Source: JAGLOK01 sp963675575 (GTDB taxonomy: Bacteria; Bacillota; Clostridia; Christensenellales; UMGS416). Taken from it: 64,000 nt of DNA. The first letter of the stretch is position 1. Every line of letters begins with the position of its first letter. Positions 1-7,685 of the stretch are shown piece after piece. The stretch lies in assembly GCA_963675575.1 (NCBI GenBank), contig OY776378.1, positions 1,364,001 through 1,428,000 on the forward strand, read 5' to 3'. Made by a program: the position numbers and the translations under genes. A model generated the notes under the pieces. The model saw only the letters and a program-made list of their open reading frames with translations. It searched no databases and had not been told where the DNA came from.

Positions 1-757
1 GGAAGCGAGGTGTAAAAATTATTATTCCAAAGTTAAATAAAGCCGTGAGGCTTTTTTATTTTGGCAAGAAATACAAAGTATTTTGAAGCCCTAGTGTTTT
101 AGAATAAAACACGTAGCGTGAAAATAGTTTCATAAGAAACTATGGAAGCGAGGTGTAAAAATTATTATTGCGAAGTTAAATAAAGCCGTGAGGCTTTTTT
201 ATTTTGGCAAGAAATACAAAGTATTTTGAAGCCCTAGTGTTTTAGAATAAAACACGTAGCGTGAAAATAGTTTCATAAGAAACTATGGAAGCGAGGTGTA
301 AAAATTATTATTGCGAAGTTAAATAAAGCCGAAAGGCTTTTTTATTTAGTGAACATTGCGGAGAAATCTGTTCAAACGCGAGGGGATTGGATGTCCCCGA
401 GATTTTATAAGGCAAGAAACACGGAGTGGTTCGCAGCCCGAGCGTTTGAATTCAAACGCGTAGCGCGAAAATAGTTTCTTCAGAAACTATGAAAGCGAAG
501 TGTAACAAATATTATTGCTAAGTTAATAAAGCCGAAAGGCTTTTTTATTTTGGCAAGAAACACTAAGTGGTTCGAAGCCCGAGCGTTTGAATTCAAACGC
601 GTAGCGCGACAATAGTTTCGTGAGAAACTATGAGAGCGAAGAGCAATTTGAACTAAGACGCACCCAGAAAAAGCCGGGAGGCTTTTTATTTTGGCAAGAA
701 ACACAAAGTATTGCGAAGCCCGTGTAAGCGAATTGCTTTAGTAATTCATATCGCAAA
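1..757 (+). repeat. Tandem array of structured 141-143 bp repeats
   Basis: Units start with GGCAAGAAA at 63, 206, 411, 552 and 693. Bases 1-62 are the tail of another unit cut by the window edge. The first two units are nearly identical (period 143), the later ones have period 141, and the last decays after about 727. Each full unit holds four hairpins; in the first these are 68-84, 94-112, 124-143 and 182-197. The second stem is GTGTTTTA/TAAAACAC in early units and GCGTTTGA/TCAAACGC in later ones, so two base pairs change in a compensatory way. The last hairpin is AAAGCC/GGCTTT, always with a GNRA-type loop (GTGA, GAAA or GGGA), followed by a T run as in an intrinsic terminator on the + strand. 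A unique segment (about 349-410) splits the array. No plausible gene lies inside. Function unknown. Confidence 0.85.
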
Positions 758-925
758 ATAAATAACTGCGAAAATGGATGGCGTCAATATTCCGCAAATA
801 TGATCAAACCTAGGATTTCTAGTTTATTAAGCCTAATGCGATGCATATTTTTCAAGTTAATATTGTTTGTTTTGTAATAATAAGTTATTATTATTTATTG
901 TAAAGAAGAACACTTTTATTTGAAG
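758..925. other. AT-rich intergenic stretch with no visible feature
   Basis: Between the decayed last repeat unit and the esterase promoter I see no open frame with a ribosome site, no tRNA and no strong hairpin. Base composition is AT-rich like other intergenic DNA here. Confidence 0.5.
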
Positions 926-954
926 TTGACAGAATGTGATTGCATATCTGTAAA
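926..954 (+). promoter_or_regulatory. Possible promoter of the esterase pair
   Basis: A consensus -35 box TTGACA (926-931) is followed after 17 bases by TGTAAA (949-954), a weak -10 box. It lies 50 bases upstream of the esterase start, with an AGAAAGGA ribosome site between them. The -35 is convincing and the -10 is not. Confidence 0.35.
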
Positions 955-1003
955 AATAAAACATTCAAATCAAGTTAATAATTAATTTAGAAAGGAATAT
1001 AAA

Positions 1004-1855
1004 ATGCCATACATGAAAGTAAATTACCGCTCAGATTGGGTGGGCCGTAAGGACTTATCGGTGTTTTACCCGAAAAAAGCACCATCGGCAGGGTTAAACC
1101 ACGCTACACTCTCCAGAACCGCACCCCCACCGCCATTACCTGAGGGAGGCAAGTATCAGGTTCTTTACCTTATGCACGGTGGCGGAGGAGATTTTGCTGA
1201 CTGGCCGCTTAACGCAATGATAATGAGAGTATGTGAGGCGGCTCAGCTGGTTGTTGTTATGCCCACAATTCAGGACTTTGTCAGCGAGCAAATCGAGTTG
1301 GGTGATTTCTATGCTTGCGTTTCAAAAGAACTACCAGAATTTATGTGTAATATTTTGCCTGTATCTCCGGCACGCGAAGATAATTTTATAGCGGGCTTAT
1401 CATATGGAGGGTATTTTGCATACCGTATCGCTATGAATAACCCTGAACGCTATGCTTGCGTAGGCAGCTTTGCCAGCCCGTTGGATGTCGCCAGTGATAT
1501 AAGGGACAAACATATGGGGCAGAATGGTTATCCGCTTCCGGAGGAGATAAAAAGGACTGAGAAGGATGTCTTATATATGGCTCGCAAGCAAAAGGAGGCT
1601 GGAACTATAATGCCCAAGCTTTTTCAGACTTGTGGAACTGAGGATTTCACTTGGGAATATAATGTGACAGCACGCGATTTATTTCGGGAGCTTGAGTATG
1701 ACCACACATGGATTGAAGGCCCGGGATCTCATAATTTTGATTTCTTTGACGCTTCATTGAAAAAATTCTTAAAATGGCTTCCATTGGCAAACGGTCCGGT
1801 ATTTCCAAGCCCAGACATAGTTCTTCCGAGAGGAGGTAGATTTTATGAGGATTGA
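1004..1855 (+). CDS. Esterase, alpha/beta-hydrolase fold (esterase D / tributyrin esterase-like)
   Basis: Predicted serine carboxylesterase of 283 residues, probably cytoplasmic because no signal peptide is visible. The family includes S-formylglutathione hydrolase, EstA-type tributyrin esterases and feruloyl esterases. An oxyanion-type LMHGGGGD segment lies at about 56-63, the nucleophile elbow GLSYGG puts Ser133 in place, CGTEDF supplies Asp214, and GSHNF near the C-terminus supplies His243. The triad is therefore complete. The start ATG has AGAAAGGA upstream. The gene overlaps the next one by 11 bases, and that gene is a paralogue without the triad, so the two are probably translationally coupled. 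The substrate cannot be read from sequence. Confidence 0.85.
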   Translation: MPYMKVNYRSDWVGRKDLSVFYPKKAPSAGLNHATLSRTAPPPPLPEGGKYQVLYLMHGGGGDFADWPLNAMIMRVCEAAQLVVVMPTIQDFVSEQIELGDFYACVSKELPEFMCNILPVSPAREDNFIAGLSYGGYFAYRIAMNNPERYACVGSFASPLDVASDIRDKHMGQNGYPLPEEIKRTEKDVLYMARKQKEAGTIMPKLFQTCGTEDFTWEYNVTARDLFRELEYDHTWIEGPGSHNFDFFDASLKKFLKWLPLANGPVFPSPDIVLPRGGRFYED

Positions 1856-2582
1856 AATGATAACAGGCGGTCCGAGCATTACTCTGGACGTTATAATGCC
1901 TGAAAAATGGCACAAGTACAAGATGGAAAACGCTAGAGTGATATGGATGCTTCATGATAAGTTTGACACATCTGGAGACTGGATTTCGTTTACTCAGGCT
2001 GAAGTATTCGCAGAAGATCACGAATTTGTGATTGTGTGCCCTACAACCAACAGCGCCAGATATAACGACTGGGTCAATGGCTGCAAATGGCAAACTTTCC
2101 TTACAGAAGGATTATACGACTATGTTCATGAAATGTTTCCTCTGTCAAAAAAACCAGAAGACAATATACTATTTGGATATGGACGCGGCGGATATGGAGC
2201 GATAAAATACGTCCTTGCCTGTCCGGATAAGTATGGCAGCGCATATTCAGTATCATATGATGATGGTTTTGTTGTAAACTATCTCAACAGCAATCCTGGC
2301 CCCGCAAAATTTGACAGCGGCTATGGCACGCCGGCAGAGGTTGCCGTAAGCCAAGAAAATATTCCATGGTTTGCTGAGCAATATGCCAAGAGCGCTAAAC
2401 CCAAGCCGCTAATTTATCTTGCAAGCGGAACGCAGTCTAAAACATATGCGCGCAATGTCGAAATACGTGACAGACTTATAGAACTCGGATACGATGTTAC
2501 TTGGGAAGAGAGTGATTCAAAAGGCGGCTGGCGCTTTTGCAACGAACAACTGGAAAGAGTGCTTAATTTAGCAGATAAATAA
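1845..2582 (+). CDS. Catalytically degenerate esterase paralogue (pseudoenzyme)
   Basis: The 245-residue product has the same alpha/beta-hydrolase fold as the upstream esterase and aligns with its C-terminal half almost without gaps. The elbow reads GYGRGG, so Gly113 replaces the nucleophile Ser. Ser198 (SGTQS) replaces the catalytic Asp, and Gly227 replaces the catalytic His, while flanking residues are conserved (for example the spaced pattern N-V..R-D...E-L..YD.TW). The fold is thus kept and the triad lost at all three positions. The frame is intact and has a good ribosome site (GAGGAGGT) inside the upstream gene, which argues against ordinary decay. Inferred role: non-enzymatic partner, regulator or ligand-binding protein working with the active esterase. 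Confidence 0.8.
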   Translation: MRIEMITGGPSITLDVIMPEKWHKYKMENARVIWMLHDKFDTSGDWISFTQAEVFAEDHEFVIVCPTTNSARYNDWVNGCKWQTFLTEGLYDYVHEMFPLSKKPEDNILFGYGRGGYGAIKYVLACPDKYGSAYSVSYDDGFVVNYLNSNPGPAKFDSGYGTPAEVAVSQENIPWFAEQYAKSAKPKPLIYLASGTQSKTYARNVEIRDRLIELGYDVTWEESDSKGGWRFCNEQLERVLNLADK

Positions 2583-2638
2583 AAAAACTGTTTTTGGAAA
2601 AAACAATTTTATACAACTATTAATTGAAAAAGTAAATC

Positions 2639-2663
2639 AAAAGTCGGCTAAAAGCCGACTTTT
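2639..2663 (+). terminator. Intrinsic terminator after the esterase pair
   Basis: An 11 bp perfect stem (AAAAGTCGGCT with its complement) and a tiny loop end in a T run, 57 bases after the second stop. The A run on the other side means it could act in both directions. Confidence 0.8.
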
Positions 2664-2825
2664 GCTATATATATTATTATTTGGAGAGTTAGTTAAATCG
2701 CTGTCCTCGTTTTACTATTTAATTTTTTTACAAACAGGTTAATATTTATGATTCTTTATTTATGTTTTCAATGCTTTTTCAAATATATCGTTGGCTTTTT
2801 CTTGCAATAATAATTAAAATTTAAT

Positions 2826-2854
2826 TTAAAATAAAAAATAAAATGTGTTATAAT
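2826..2854 (+). promoter_or_regulatory. Possible promoter of the CapA-like gene
   Basis: A perfect TATAAT (2849-2854) lies 32 bases before the CapA-like start. The -35 region at the right distance (TTAAAA) is poor. The rest of the gap 2664-2825 is AT-rich and shows nothing else recognisable. Confidence 0.4.
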
Positions 2855-2886
2855 GTTTTAGTTGACACAATATATAGAGGTTTTTA

Positions 2887-4317
2887 ATGCCAAGAAGAAA
2901 TTCAGAAAAGAAATATCCGGAAAGAGGCCGAAGCAAAATCGGTCGTTTTTCAACTGTAAATGATGATACCGCGCGTGCCGCAAGGCCTGCGGCACATAAG
3001 CCAAAAAAGAATCCTATTGGGATGATAGTTGCTGTTGTTTTAATTTTAGTTATAGTGGCTGTCGGCACTTATGTTTTTTTAAATTGGGATAATATAATTA
3101 ACCTGTCAAATGATACGATTGACCAAATGAATGGGACGCCAACGCCGCGGCCTACAAAAATGATTACGGCCACGCCAACTATTGAACCAACAGGCACGCC
3201 AGTCCCTACGATTTCTCCGACACCAATTATTTCGCCTACGCCGCCTCCGGAGATTGTAGATGTAACGATAAGCGCGGTAGGCGACATTATGGTTCATCAG
3301 GCTCAGCTTGATGACGCATATGACACTGAAACCGGAACATATGATTTTATTCGTAGTTTTCAAGAAATTTCCCCCTCACTTCAAAGATCAGATTTGGTTA
3401 TAGGTTCTATACTTACGACCTTTTCGGGTGAAGAATACGGTTATTCGGGAACACCGCTGTTTAATACTCCCGATTCAATGCTTAAAGCTCTAGCCGGCGC
3501 GGGCTTTGATGTGCTTACAACGGGTAATTCCCATATTTTTGATTTCGGATGGATTGGCGTTGAGCGCACAAACGAAAAAATTAAAAACGCCGGTATGCTT
3601 TCTACGGGAACATATTTAAATGAAGATGACTATTATGAACCGCTTATAGTTAATATAAGCGGATTGAATGTTGCCATCCTTTCATTTACAGATGAAACCT
3701 ACGAGCAAGATAAAATATCCGAAACAAAGCTGGATTACTGTATTAAGTATATAAAAAAATCTAGAATAAAAGATGATATTGATAGGGCGAAGCAAAAAGG
3801 CGCAGATGTTGTGATTGTTTGTCTCCACTGGGGTGACGAATACGAACGGACTCCTTCAGACGATATGCGAGACATCGCTCAATATCTGCTGGAGCAGGAC
3901 GCGGATGTCATCATCGGCACAAAATCTCATGTGATACAGCAAACCAAAATACTGTCTGTGAAATCAGAAAACGGAAAAGTAAAAGAGCGTGTTGTGGCTT
4001 ATTCTTTGGGTAATTTTATTTCAAACCAAAGAGCCCCATATAAGGATGCAGGAATTATACTAAACCTGCATTTCCAAAAAAACAATACGACAGGCGAAGT
4101 TGTGTTTAAAAGTGCAGATTACATTCCAACGTGGGTTTCTATTGATGAAACCGAAGATGCGAAGAAAAATTTCATGGTGCTGCCAGTTGGTAAATATTTG
4201 GCGGATTCAGCGCTGCTAAATGCTCTTTCTGAAAGCTCAAAACAAAGGCTTGAAGAAGTTTGGAACGAGACTACCACAGTAACTGGCACTCAGCTAATGC
4301 CCGCCATTAACGAATGA
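2887..4317 (+). CDS. CapA-family protein, membrane anchored
   Basis: A 476-residue protein of the CapA/PgsA family (metallophosphatase-like fold, named for poly-gamma-glutamate capsule synthesis). A basic cytoplasmic N-terminus (1-40) leads to one membrane segment (about 44-66), then a linker rich in Thr-Pro (about 83-122), then the extracellular CapA domain. Family motifs are visible: SAVGDIM, TGNSHIFDFG, VCLHWGDEY, IIGTKSHV and YSLGNFISN. Two are altered from the usual form: the ANNHxxDxG-type motif reads GNSH, and the usual GxHPH reads GTKSH, so one expected metal-binding His is missing. AGAGG precedes the start. No other capsule genes are nearby, so a capsule role is not supported; a wall-associated hydrolase or transferase role is possible. 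Confidence 0.8.
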   Translation: MPRRNSEKKYPERGRSKIGRFSTVNDDTARAARPAAHKPKKNPIGMIVAVVLILVIVAVGTYVFLNWDNIINLSNDTIDQMNGTPTPRPTKMITATPTIEPTGTPVPTISPTPIISPTPPPEIVDVTISAVGDIMVHQAQLDDAYDTETGTYDFIRSFQEISPSLQRSDLVIGSILTTFSGEEYGYSGTPLFNTPDSMLKALAGAGFDVLTTGNSHIFDFGWIGVERTNEKIKNAGMLSTGTYLNEDDYYEPLIVNISGLNVAILSFTDETYEQDKISETKLDYCIKYIKKSRIKDDIDRAKQKGADVVIVCLHWGDEYERTPSDDMRDIAQYLLEQDADVIIGTKSHVIQQTKILSVKSENGKVKERVVAYSLGNFISNQRAPYKDAGIILNLHFQKNNTTGEVVFKSADYIPTWVSIDETEDAKKNFMVLPVGKYLADSALLNALSESSKQRLEEVWNETTTVTGTQLMPAINE

Positions 4318-4326
4318 TGCAAAATG

Positions 4327-4355
4327 TTGTTAGTAATAACATAAAATGATATAAT
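4327..4355 (+). promoter_or_regulatory. Promoter of nrdR with an overlapping palindrome
   Basis: TTGTTA (4327-4332), 17 bases, TATAAT (4350-4355), then GGAGG and the nrdR start. A near-perfect 19-base palindrome centred on 4333 (4324-4342) covers the -35 box, as an operator would. It does not resemble the usual NrdR box. Confidence 0.65.
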
Positions 4356-4382
4356 ATTTGAATTAAGCTATTGGAGGCTGTT

Positions 4383-4835
4383 ATGAGGTGCATGTACTGC
4401 AATCACGATGAAAGTAAAGTTGTCGACTCCCGCCCAACAGAGGATGGATGGGCAATAAGACGCCGAAGAGAGTGCATAAATTGCGGCAAACGTTTTACAA
4501 CTTACGAAAAAATAGAAAATCCAATGATATTGGTTGTAAAAAAAGACGGCGAAAGACAGCCATTTGACACTGCAAAGATAAAATCCGGCCTAATAAAAGC
4601 CTGTGAGAAGAGACCAGTAAGCGCACAGGAAATCGATGATATTGTATCCAATGTAGAAAAAATGGTATACAATTCATTGGATCAGGAAATCACAAGCCAT
4701 GACATCGGTGAGAAAATAATGGAAGAGCTTAAAAATCTTGATCAGGTTGCATATGTTCGTTTCGCATCAGTATATAGACATTTCAAAGACATAAATTCGT
4801 TCAAAAACGAGTTGAACGAGCTTTTAAAAGATTAA
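4383..4835 (+). CDS. nrdR: Transcriptional repressor NrdR
   Basis: NrdR represses ribonucleotide reductase genes in response to ATP and dATP. The protein has an N-terminal zinc ribbon (MRCMYC at the start, then CINCGKRF) with the DSRPTEDGWAIRRRR stretch typical of the family, followed by an ATP-cone domain (from about 45). I start it at the ATG at 4383, directly after TTGGAGG, which gives the usual 150 residues; an upstream TTG in frame would place the ribosome site inside the gene. pgeF follows after two bases, so the two are co-transcribed. No ribonucleotide reductase gene lies in this window. Confidence 0.95.
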   Translation: MRCMYCNHDESKVVDSRPTEDGWAIRRRRECINCGKRFTTYEKIENPMILVVKKDGERQPFDTAKIKSGLIKACEKRPVSAQEIDDIVSNVEKMVYNSLDQEITSHDIGEKIMEELKNLDQVAYVRFASVYRHFKDINSFKNELNELLKD

Positions 4836-4837
4836 AA

Positions 4838-5644
4838 ATGAATGATTTTACTATTTTAGACTCAAACGGTGTAAAGATTTATACCGTTTCTTTATTTGAA
4901 AAAACAGGATTGGTGAAAACGGGATTTTCCACACGCATAGGCGGCGTTAGCGAGGGAAAGTTTTCTTTACTCAATTTTTCTTTTATAACAGGCGACAGCC
5001 GTGAAAACGTCGTTGAAAATTATAAAAGATACTGTGAAGTTCTTGGAATCGAAAAAAGCAAAATGATTCTAACTCGGCAAATACATAAGGATGGCGTCCG
5101 TATTGGCGAAGAAGAAGATTTTGGAGCTATGTTGGAGCGGGAATGTGAATTAAGCGAAGCAGATGCCTTGATAACGGACATTAAAGGCGCAACGCTTGTT
5201 AAATTTTCAGCCGACTGTCCTATCATATATTTGCTTGATGTAAATAAAAAAGCTGTTGGCTTAGTTCATTCAGGTTGGCGGTCCACCGAGATGAACATAG
5301 TGGGCAAAACAATCGAAAAAATGAATGAAGAATATGGCTGCAATCCAAAAGATATGTTAGCTGCGATAGGCCCTTCAATTGAGGTTTGCTGCTTTGAAGT
5401 GGGCAATGAAGTCGCCAAAATTTTTAGTGATGGCTACGGAGAAGAAGTTATAAATAGTAACTATGACAAGCCGCATGTTGATTTGAAAAAAATATTGGGA
5501 ATGCAGCTTGAAGATGCAGGAATTTCCAATGAAAACATAGCCTATGCGGATATTTGCACAGGATGCAATACAAATGAGTTTCATTCATACAGAATAACCA
5601 AAGGACAGTGTGGGCTTGCGATTGGGACAATTACGCTATTATAA
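4838..5644 (+). CDS. pgeF: Peptidoglycan editing factor PgeF (YfiH, DUF152)
   Basis: A 268-residue zinc protein of the laccase-like YfiH family. In E. coli PgeF removes wrongly built UDP-MurNAc-peptides, and family members also show purine nucleoside phosphorylase activity. Zinc ligands are in place: His83 (RQIH), Cys127 (SADCP) and His144 (LVHSGWR). The family signatures STRIGGVS, NFSFITGD, AAIGPSIEVCCFEVG and DICTGCN are also present. The HxGWRG motif reads HSGWRS, a small variation. It begins two bases after nrdR stops and ends exactly where the convergent DsrE-like gene ends, with no terminator visible between the two. Confidence 0.92.
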   Translation: MNDFTILDSNGVKIYTVSLFEKTGLVKTGFSTRIGGVSEGKFSLLNFSFITGDSRENVVENYKRYCEVLGIEKSKMILTRQIHKDGVRIGEEEDFGAMLERECELSEADALITDIKGATLVKFSADCPIIYLLDVNKKAVGLVHSGWRSTEMNIVGKTIEKMNEEYGCNPKDMLAAIGPSIEVCCFEVGNEVAKIFSDGYGEEVINSNYDKPHVDLKKILGMQLEDAGISNENIAYADICTGCNTNEFHSYRITKGQCGLAIGTITLL

Positions 5645-5983
5645 TTAAACTGTAATCAGATTCTTTTCAGGGTCTTTTATAATATCGGTTAGATATGTCC
5701 CGAGATAATCGACTTCTACTCCTAATTCTACAAGAACAGAAGAAGCGCCAAGTTTATCCGCGCAGGATTTACACGCGATAACATTTACTCCTGTTTTCAT
5801 AAGGCTTTTTAGTTCTTTTTGGATATAGGAGTTTTCCTTCACAAGAATTGCGGTGGATCCCCAGATTATAATTGTCACTTCGCGCCACCACTCTTGTTTT
5901 ATTGAATTGGCGGCGTACATAAACACCATAAATCTGCTGGTTATAAAATCAGAATTTGTCCATAGAATATATAATTTATCCAT
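5645..5983 (-). CDS. DsrE-family protein
   Basis: A small soluble protein of 112 residues resembling the DsrE/DsrF-like family (sulfur-relay or sulfur-transfer fold). It contains a hydrophobic strand EVTIIIWGSTA and a C-terminal part with ACKSCADKLG, where a conserved Cys sits as in DsrE-type proteins. AGGAGG lies ahead of the start on the minus strand. The stop codon abuts the pgeF stop with no space. The specific partner or substrate cannot be told. It is one of two minus-strand genes in the window. Confidence 0.7.
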   Translation of the reverse strand: MDKLYILWTNSDFITSRFMVFMYAANSIKQEWWREVTIIIWGSTAILVKENSYIQKELKSLMKTGVNVIACKSCADKLGASSVLVELGVEVDYLGTYLTDIIKDPEKNLITV

Positions 5984-6005
5984 ATCTTCCTCCTTGGTTA
6001 TTTAT

Positions 6006-6034
6006 ATTATAATTCAAATAGACTGAAATAACCA
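6006..6034 (-). promoter_or_regulatory. Possible promoter of the DsrE-like gene
   Basis: On the minus strand a perfect TATAAT (6006-6011) stands 23 bases before the start. The -35 position 17 bases away reads TGGTTA (6029-6034), which is a weak match. Confidence 0.4.
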
Positions 6035-6079
6035 TTTATTGCATAATATCATTAAATAATATTGATAAAAACATTCAGC

Positions 6080-6108
6080 TTGCCACCTATAGCACACTTA
6101 TGTATAAT
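6080..6108 (+). promoter_or_regulatory. Promoter of the SCIFF operon
   Basis: TTGCCA (6080-6085), a 17-base spacer and TATAAT (6103-6108), 33 bases before the SCIFF start. It is a close match to the sigma-A consensus. Confidence 0.75.
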
Positions 6109-6140
6109 AGTCATATATTTTTGAATATGAAGGAGATATC

Positions 6141-6275
6141 ATGAAGCATTTTAAAACTGTTGCTAAAGATTGCTTGAATAAAGACGGAGGCTGCGGCACA
6201 TGCCAATCATCATGCCAATCGGCATGCAAAACATCATGCACAGTCGCCAATCAGGAGTGCGCTAAAAAACAGTAA
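6141..6275 (+). CDS. scfA: SCIFF ranthipeptide precursor
   Basis: A 44-residue peptide beginning MKHFKTV and carrying the C-terminal cysteine cluster CQSACKTSC typical of SCIFF (six cysteines in forty-five residues), a near-universal Clostridia peptide. The maturase installs thioether links between these cysteines and other residues. The canonical six are C18, C21, C25, C29, C33 and C40; an additional Cys11 makes seven here. AAGGAG lies seven bases before the ATG, and a consensus-like promoter lies upstream. The maturase gene starts 63 bases downstream, beyond a terminator-like hairpin. The biological role of SCIFF is not firmly established; a link to quorum-like signalling has been proposed in solventogenic clostridia. 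Confidence 0.95.
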   Translation: MKHFKTVAKDCLNKDGGCGTCQSSCQSACKTSCTVANQECAKKQ

Positions 6276-6304
6276 TTAAGCTACACAATTAAAAAAAAGG
6301 GATG

Positions 6305-6331
6305 AAATCGGCGTGATGAGCGCCGATTTTT
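6305..6331 (+). terminator. Intercistronic hairpin (attenuator) between SCIFF and its maturase
   Basis: A perfect 9 bp stem, AAATCGGCG/CGCCGATTT, with a seven-base loop ends in five Ts. It lies 30 bases after the SCIFF stop and just ahead of the weak ribosome site of the maturase. Partial termination here would give far more precursor than enzyme mRNA. Confidence 0.6.
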
Positions 6332-6338
6332 ACAGGCT

Positions 6339-7685
6339 ATGATACACTTATTTGAATCACTTGAAAGTTACTTTGCGTACGATGTGTACAGCGGAGCTTT
6401 GCATATGCCGGACAAACTCGCATATGAAACACTGGGCATGATGCTGAGAAATATTGGCAATGCTGATATTGAGGCAAAACTTATAAAAGAATATAAAACT
6501 GATGAAATAAAGCAAACAATTTCCGAAATAGAAAAGCTAAAAGAAATGAATTTGCTTTTTACCGACTTTGATTACAGTCAAGTAAAACAGCTTAGAAGCG
6601 ACAGGATAAAAGCTATGTGCTTGCATATAGCTCACGACTGCAACCTGCGGTGCAAATACTGCTTCGCAAGCAAAGGAGCTTTCGGAGGCAAAAGATGCCT
6701 CATGAGCTTTGAAGTAGGAAAAAAAGCTTTAGATTTTCTTGTTAAAAATAGCAAAGACGCGAAAACACTTGAAGTCGATTTTTTCGGCGGTGAGCCTTTG
6801 ATGAATTTTGACGTTGTCAAAATGCTGGTAGCGTATGCCAGAAAGCTGGAAAAGGAAACAGAAAAAGAATTTAAGTTTACGCTTACAACAAATGCGTATG
6901 ATATGGATGAGGAAGCCATGGATTTTCTAAATCGAGAGATGTACAATGTTGTTATAAGCATTGATGGGCGAGAGGATATCCACGATTTTATGCGGCCCAA
7001 TGATGAGGGCGGCGGATCACATGCGAAGATTCTGGAAAACGCTAAACGCTTTGTTGAAATGCGCGGGGATAAAAGCTACTATATAAGAGGTACATTCACA
7101 CATCATAATCTTGATTTTGCAGAGGATGTAAAATTTATGGCAGAACAGGGGTTTGAGCAGCTTTCAATAGAGCCTGTTGTAGCAGACAAAAAAATGTCAT
7201 ATGCACTAAACCGAGATGACTTGGAAACAATCAAAAAAGAGTATGATGAACTGGCAAAGTGGTATTTGGATTTTAGAAAAGAAACTTTTGTGAATTTCTT
7301 TCACTTTATGATTAACCTTGAAGACGGACCTTGCCTTATTAAACGGCTCTCCGGCTGTGGGGCGGGATTTGAATATGTCGCAGTTACTCCCGAGGGAGAC
7401 ATCTACCCATGCCATCAGTATGTTGGTATGGAAGAGATGAAGATGGCGACGGTGGACGATGAAACCATAGACGCTGAGCTGTCAAAAACATTTGCACAAA
7501 ACAATGTGGTGAACAAGCCAGAATGCCAGAAATGCTGGGCGCAGTTTTGGTGCGGAGGCGGATGCGGCGCGAACGCATATAAGTTTAACGGCGATTTAAA
7601 TAAACCATATGAAATGGAATGCGAAATGCTTAAAAAGCGCTTGGAATGCGCAATGTCAATATATGCTTTGGAGAAAGAACAGTGA
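6339..7685 (+). CDS. scfB: SCIFF radical SAM maturase (thioether-forming)
   Basis: A 448-residue radical SAM peptide-modifying enzyme. The N-terminal part (1-90) looks like the peptide-recognition region. The radical SAM cluster motif CNLRCKYC lies at 101-108 with Cys101, Cys105 and Cys108. A glycine-rich FFGGEPLMNF follows, then a C-terminal SPASM region with CGAGFEYVAVTPEGDIYPC, CQKCWAQFWCGGGC and CEM cysteines that bind further [4Fe-4S] clusters. It builds Cys-to-residue thioether bonds in the SCIFF peptide encoded just upstream. The ribosome site is weak (CAGG), consistent with lower expression than the precursor. The stop overlaps the yqeG start (GTGA), so the downstream genes may be coupled. 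Confidence 0.95.
   Translation: MIHLFESLESYFAYDVYSGALHMPDKLAYETLGMMLRNIGNADIEAKLIKEYKTDEIKQTISEIEKLKEMNLLFTDFDYSQVKQLRSDRIKAMCLHIAHDCNLRCKYCFASKGAFGGKRCLMSFEVGKKALDFLVKNSKDAKTLEVDFFGGEPLMNFDVVKMLVAYARKLEKETEKEFKFTLTTNAYDMDEEAMDFLNREMYNVVISIDGREDIHDFMRPNDEGGGSHAKILENAKRFVEMRGDKSYYIRGTFTHHNLDFAEDVKFMAEQGFEQLSIEPVVADKKMSYALNRDDLETIKKEYDELAKWYLDFRKETFVNFFHFMINLEDGPCLIKRLSGCGAGFEYVAVTPEGDIYPCHQYVGMEEMKMATVDDETIDAELSKTFAQNNVVNKPECQKCWAQFWCGGGCGANAYKFNGDLNKPYEMECEMLKKRLECAMSIYALEKEQ

Noticed and set aside
540..600. tRNA gene suggested by GGTTCGAAGCCC, which resembles a T-arm
   Set aside because: No acceptor stem, D-arm or anticodon arm can be placed around it, and the string recurs with changes in each repeat unit as part of another hairpin.
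480..704. Minus-strand open frame of 74 codons in the repeat array
   Set aside because: It merely translates the repeat units, has no ribosome site, and its repeated FLAKIK pieces are a by-product of the tandem repeat.
1..757. CRISPR array or integron attC-like array
   Set aside because: Units are 141-143 bp and nearly identical throughout, with no short repeat/unique spacer pattern. The hairpins are terminator-like and no cas or integrase gene is nearby.
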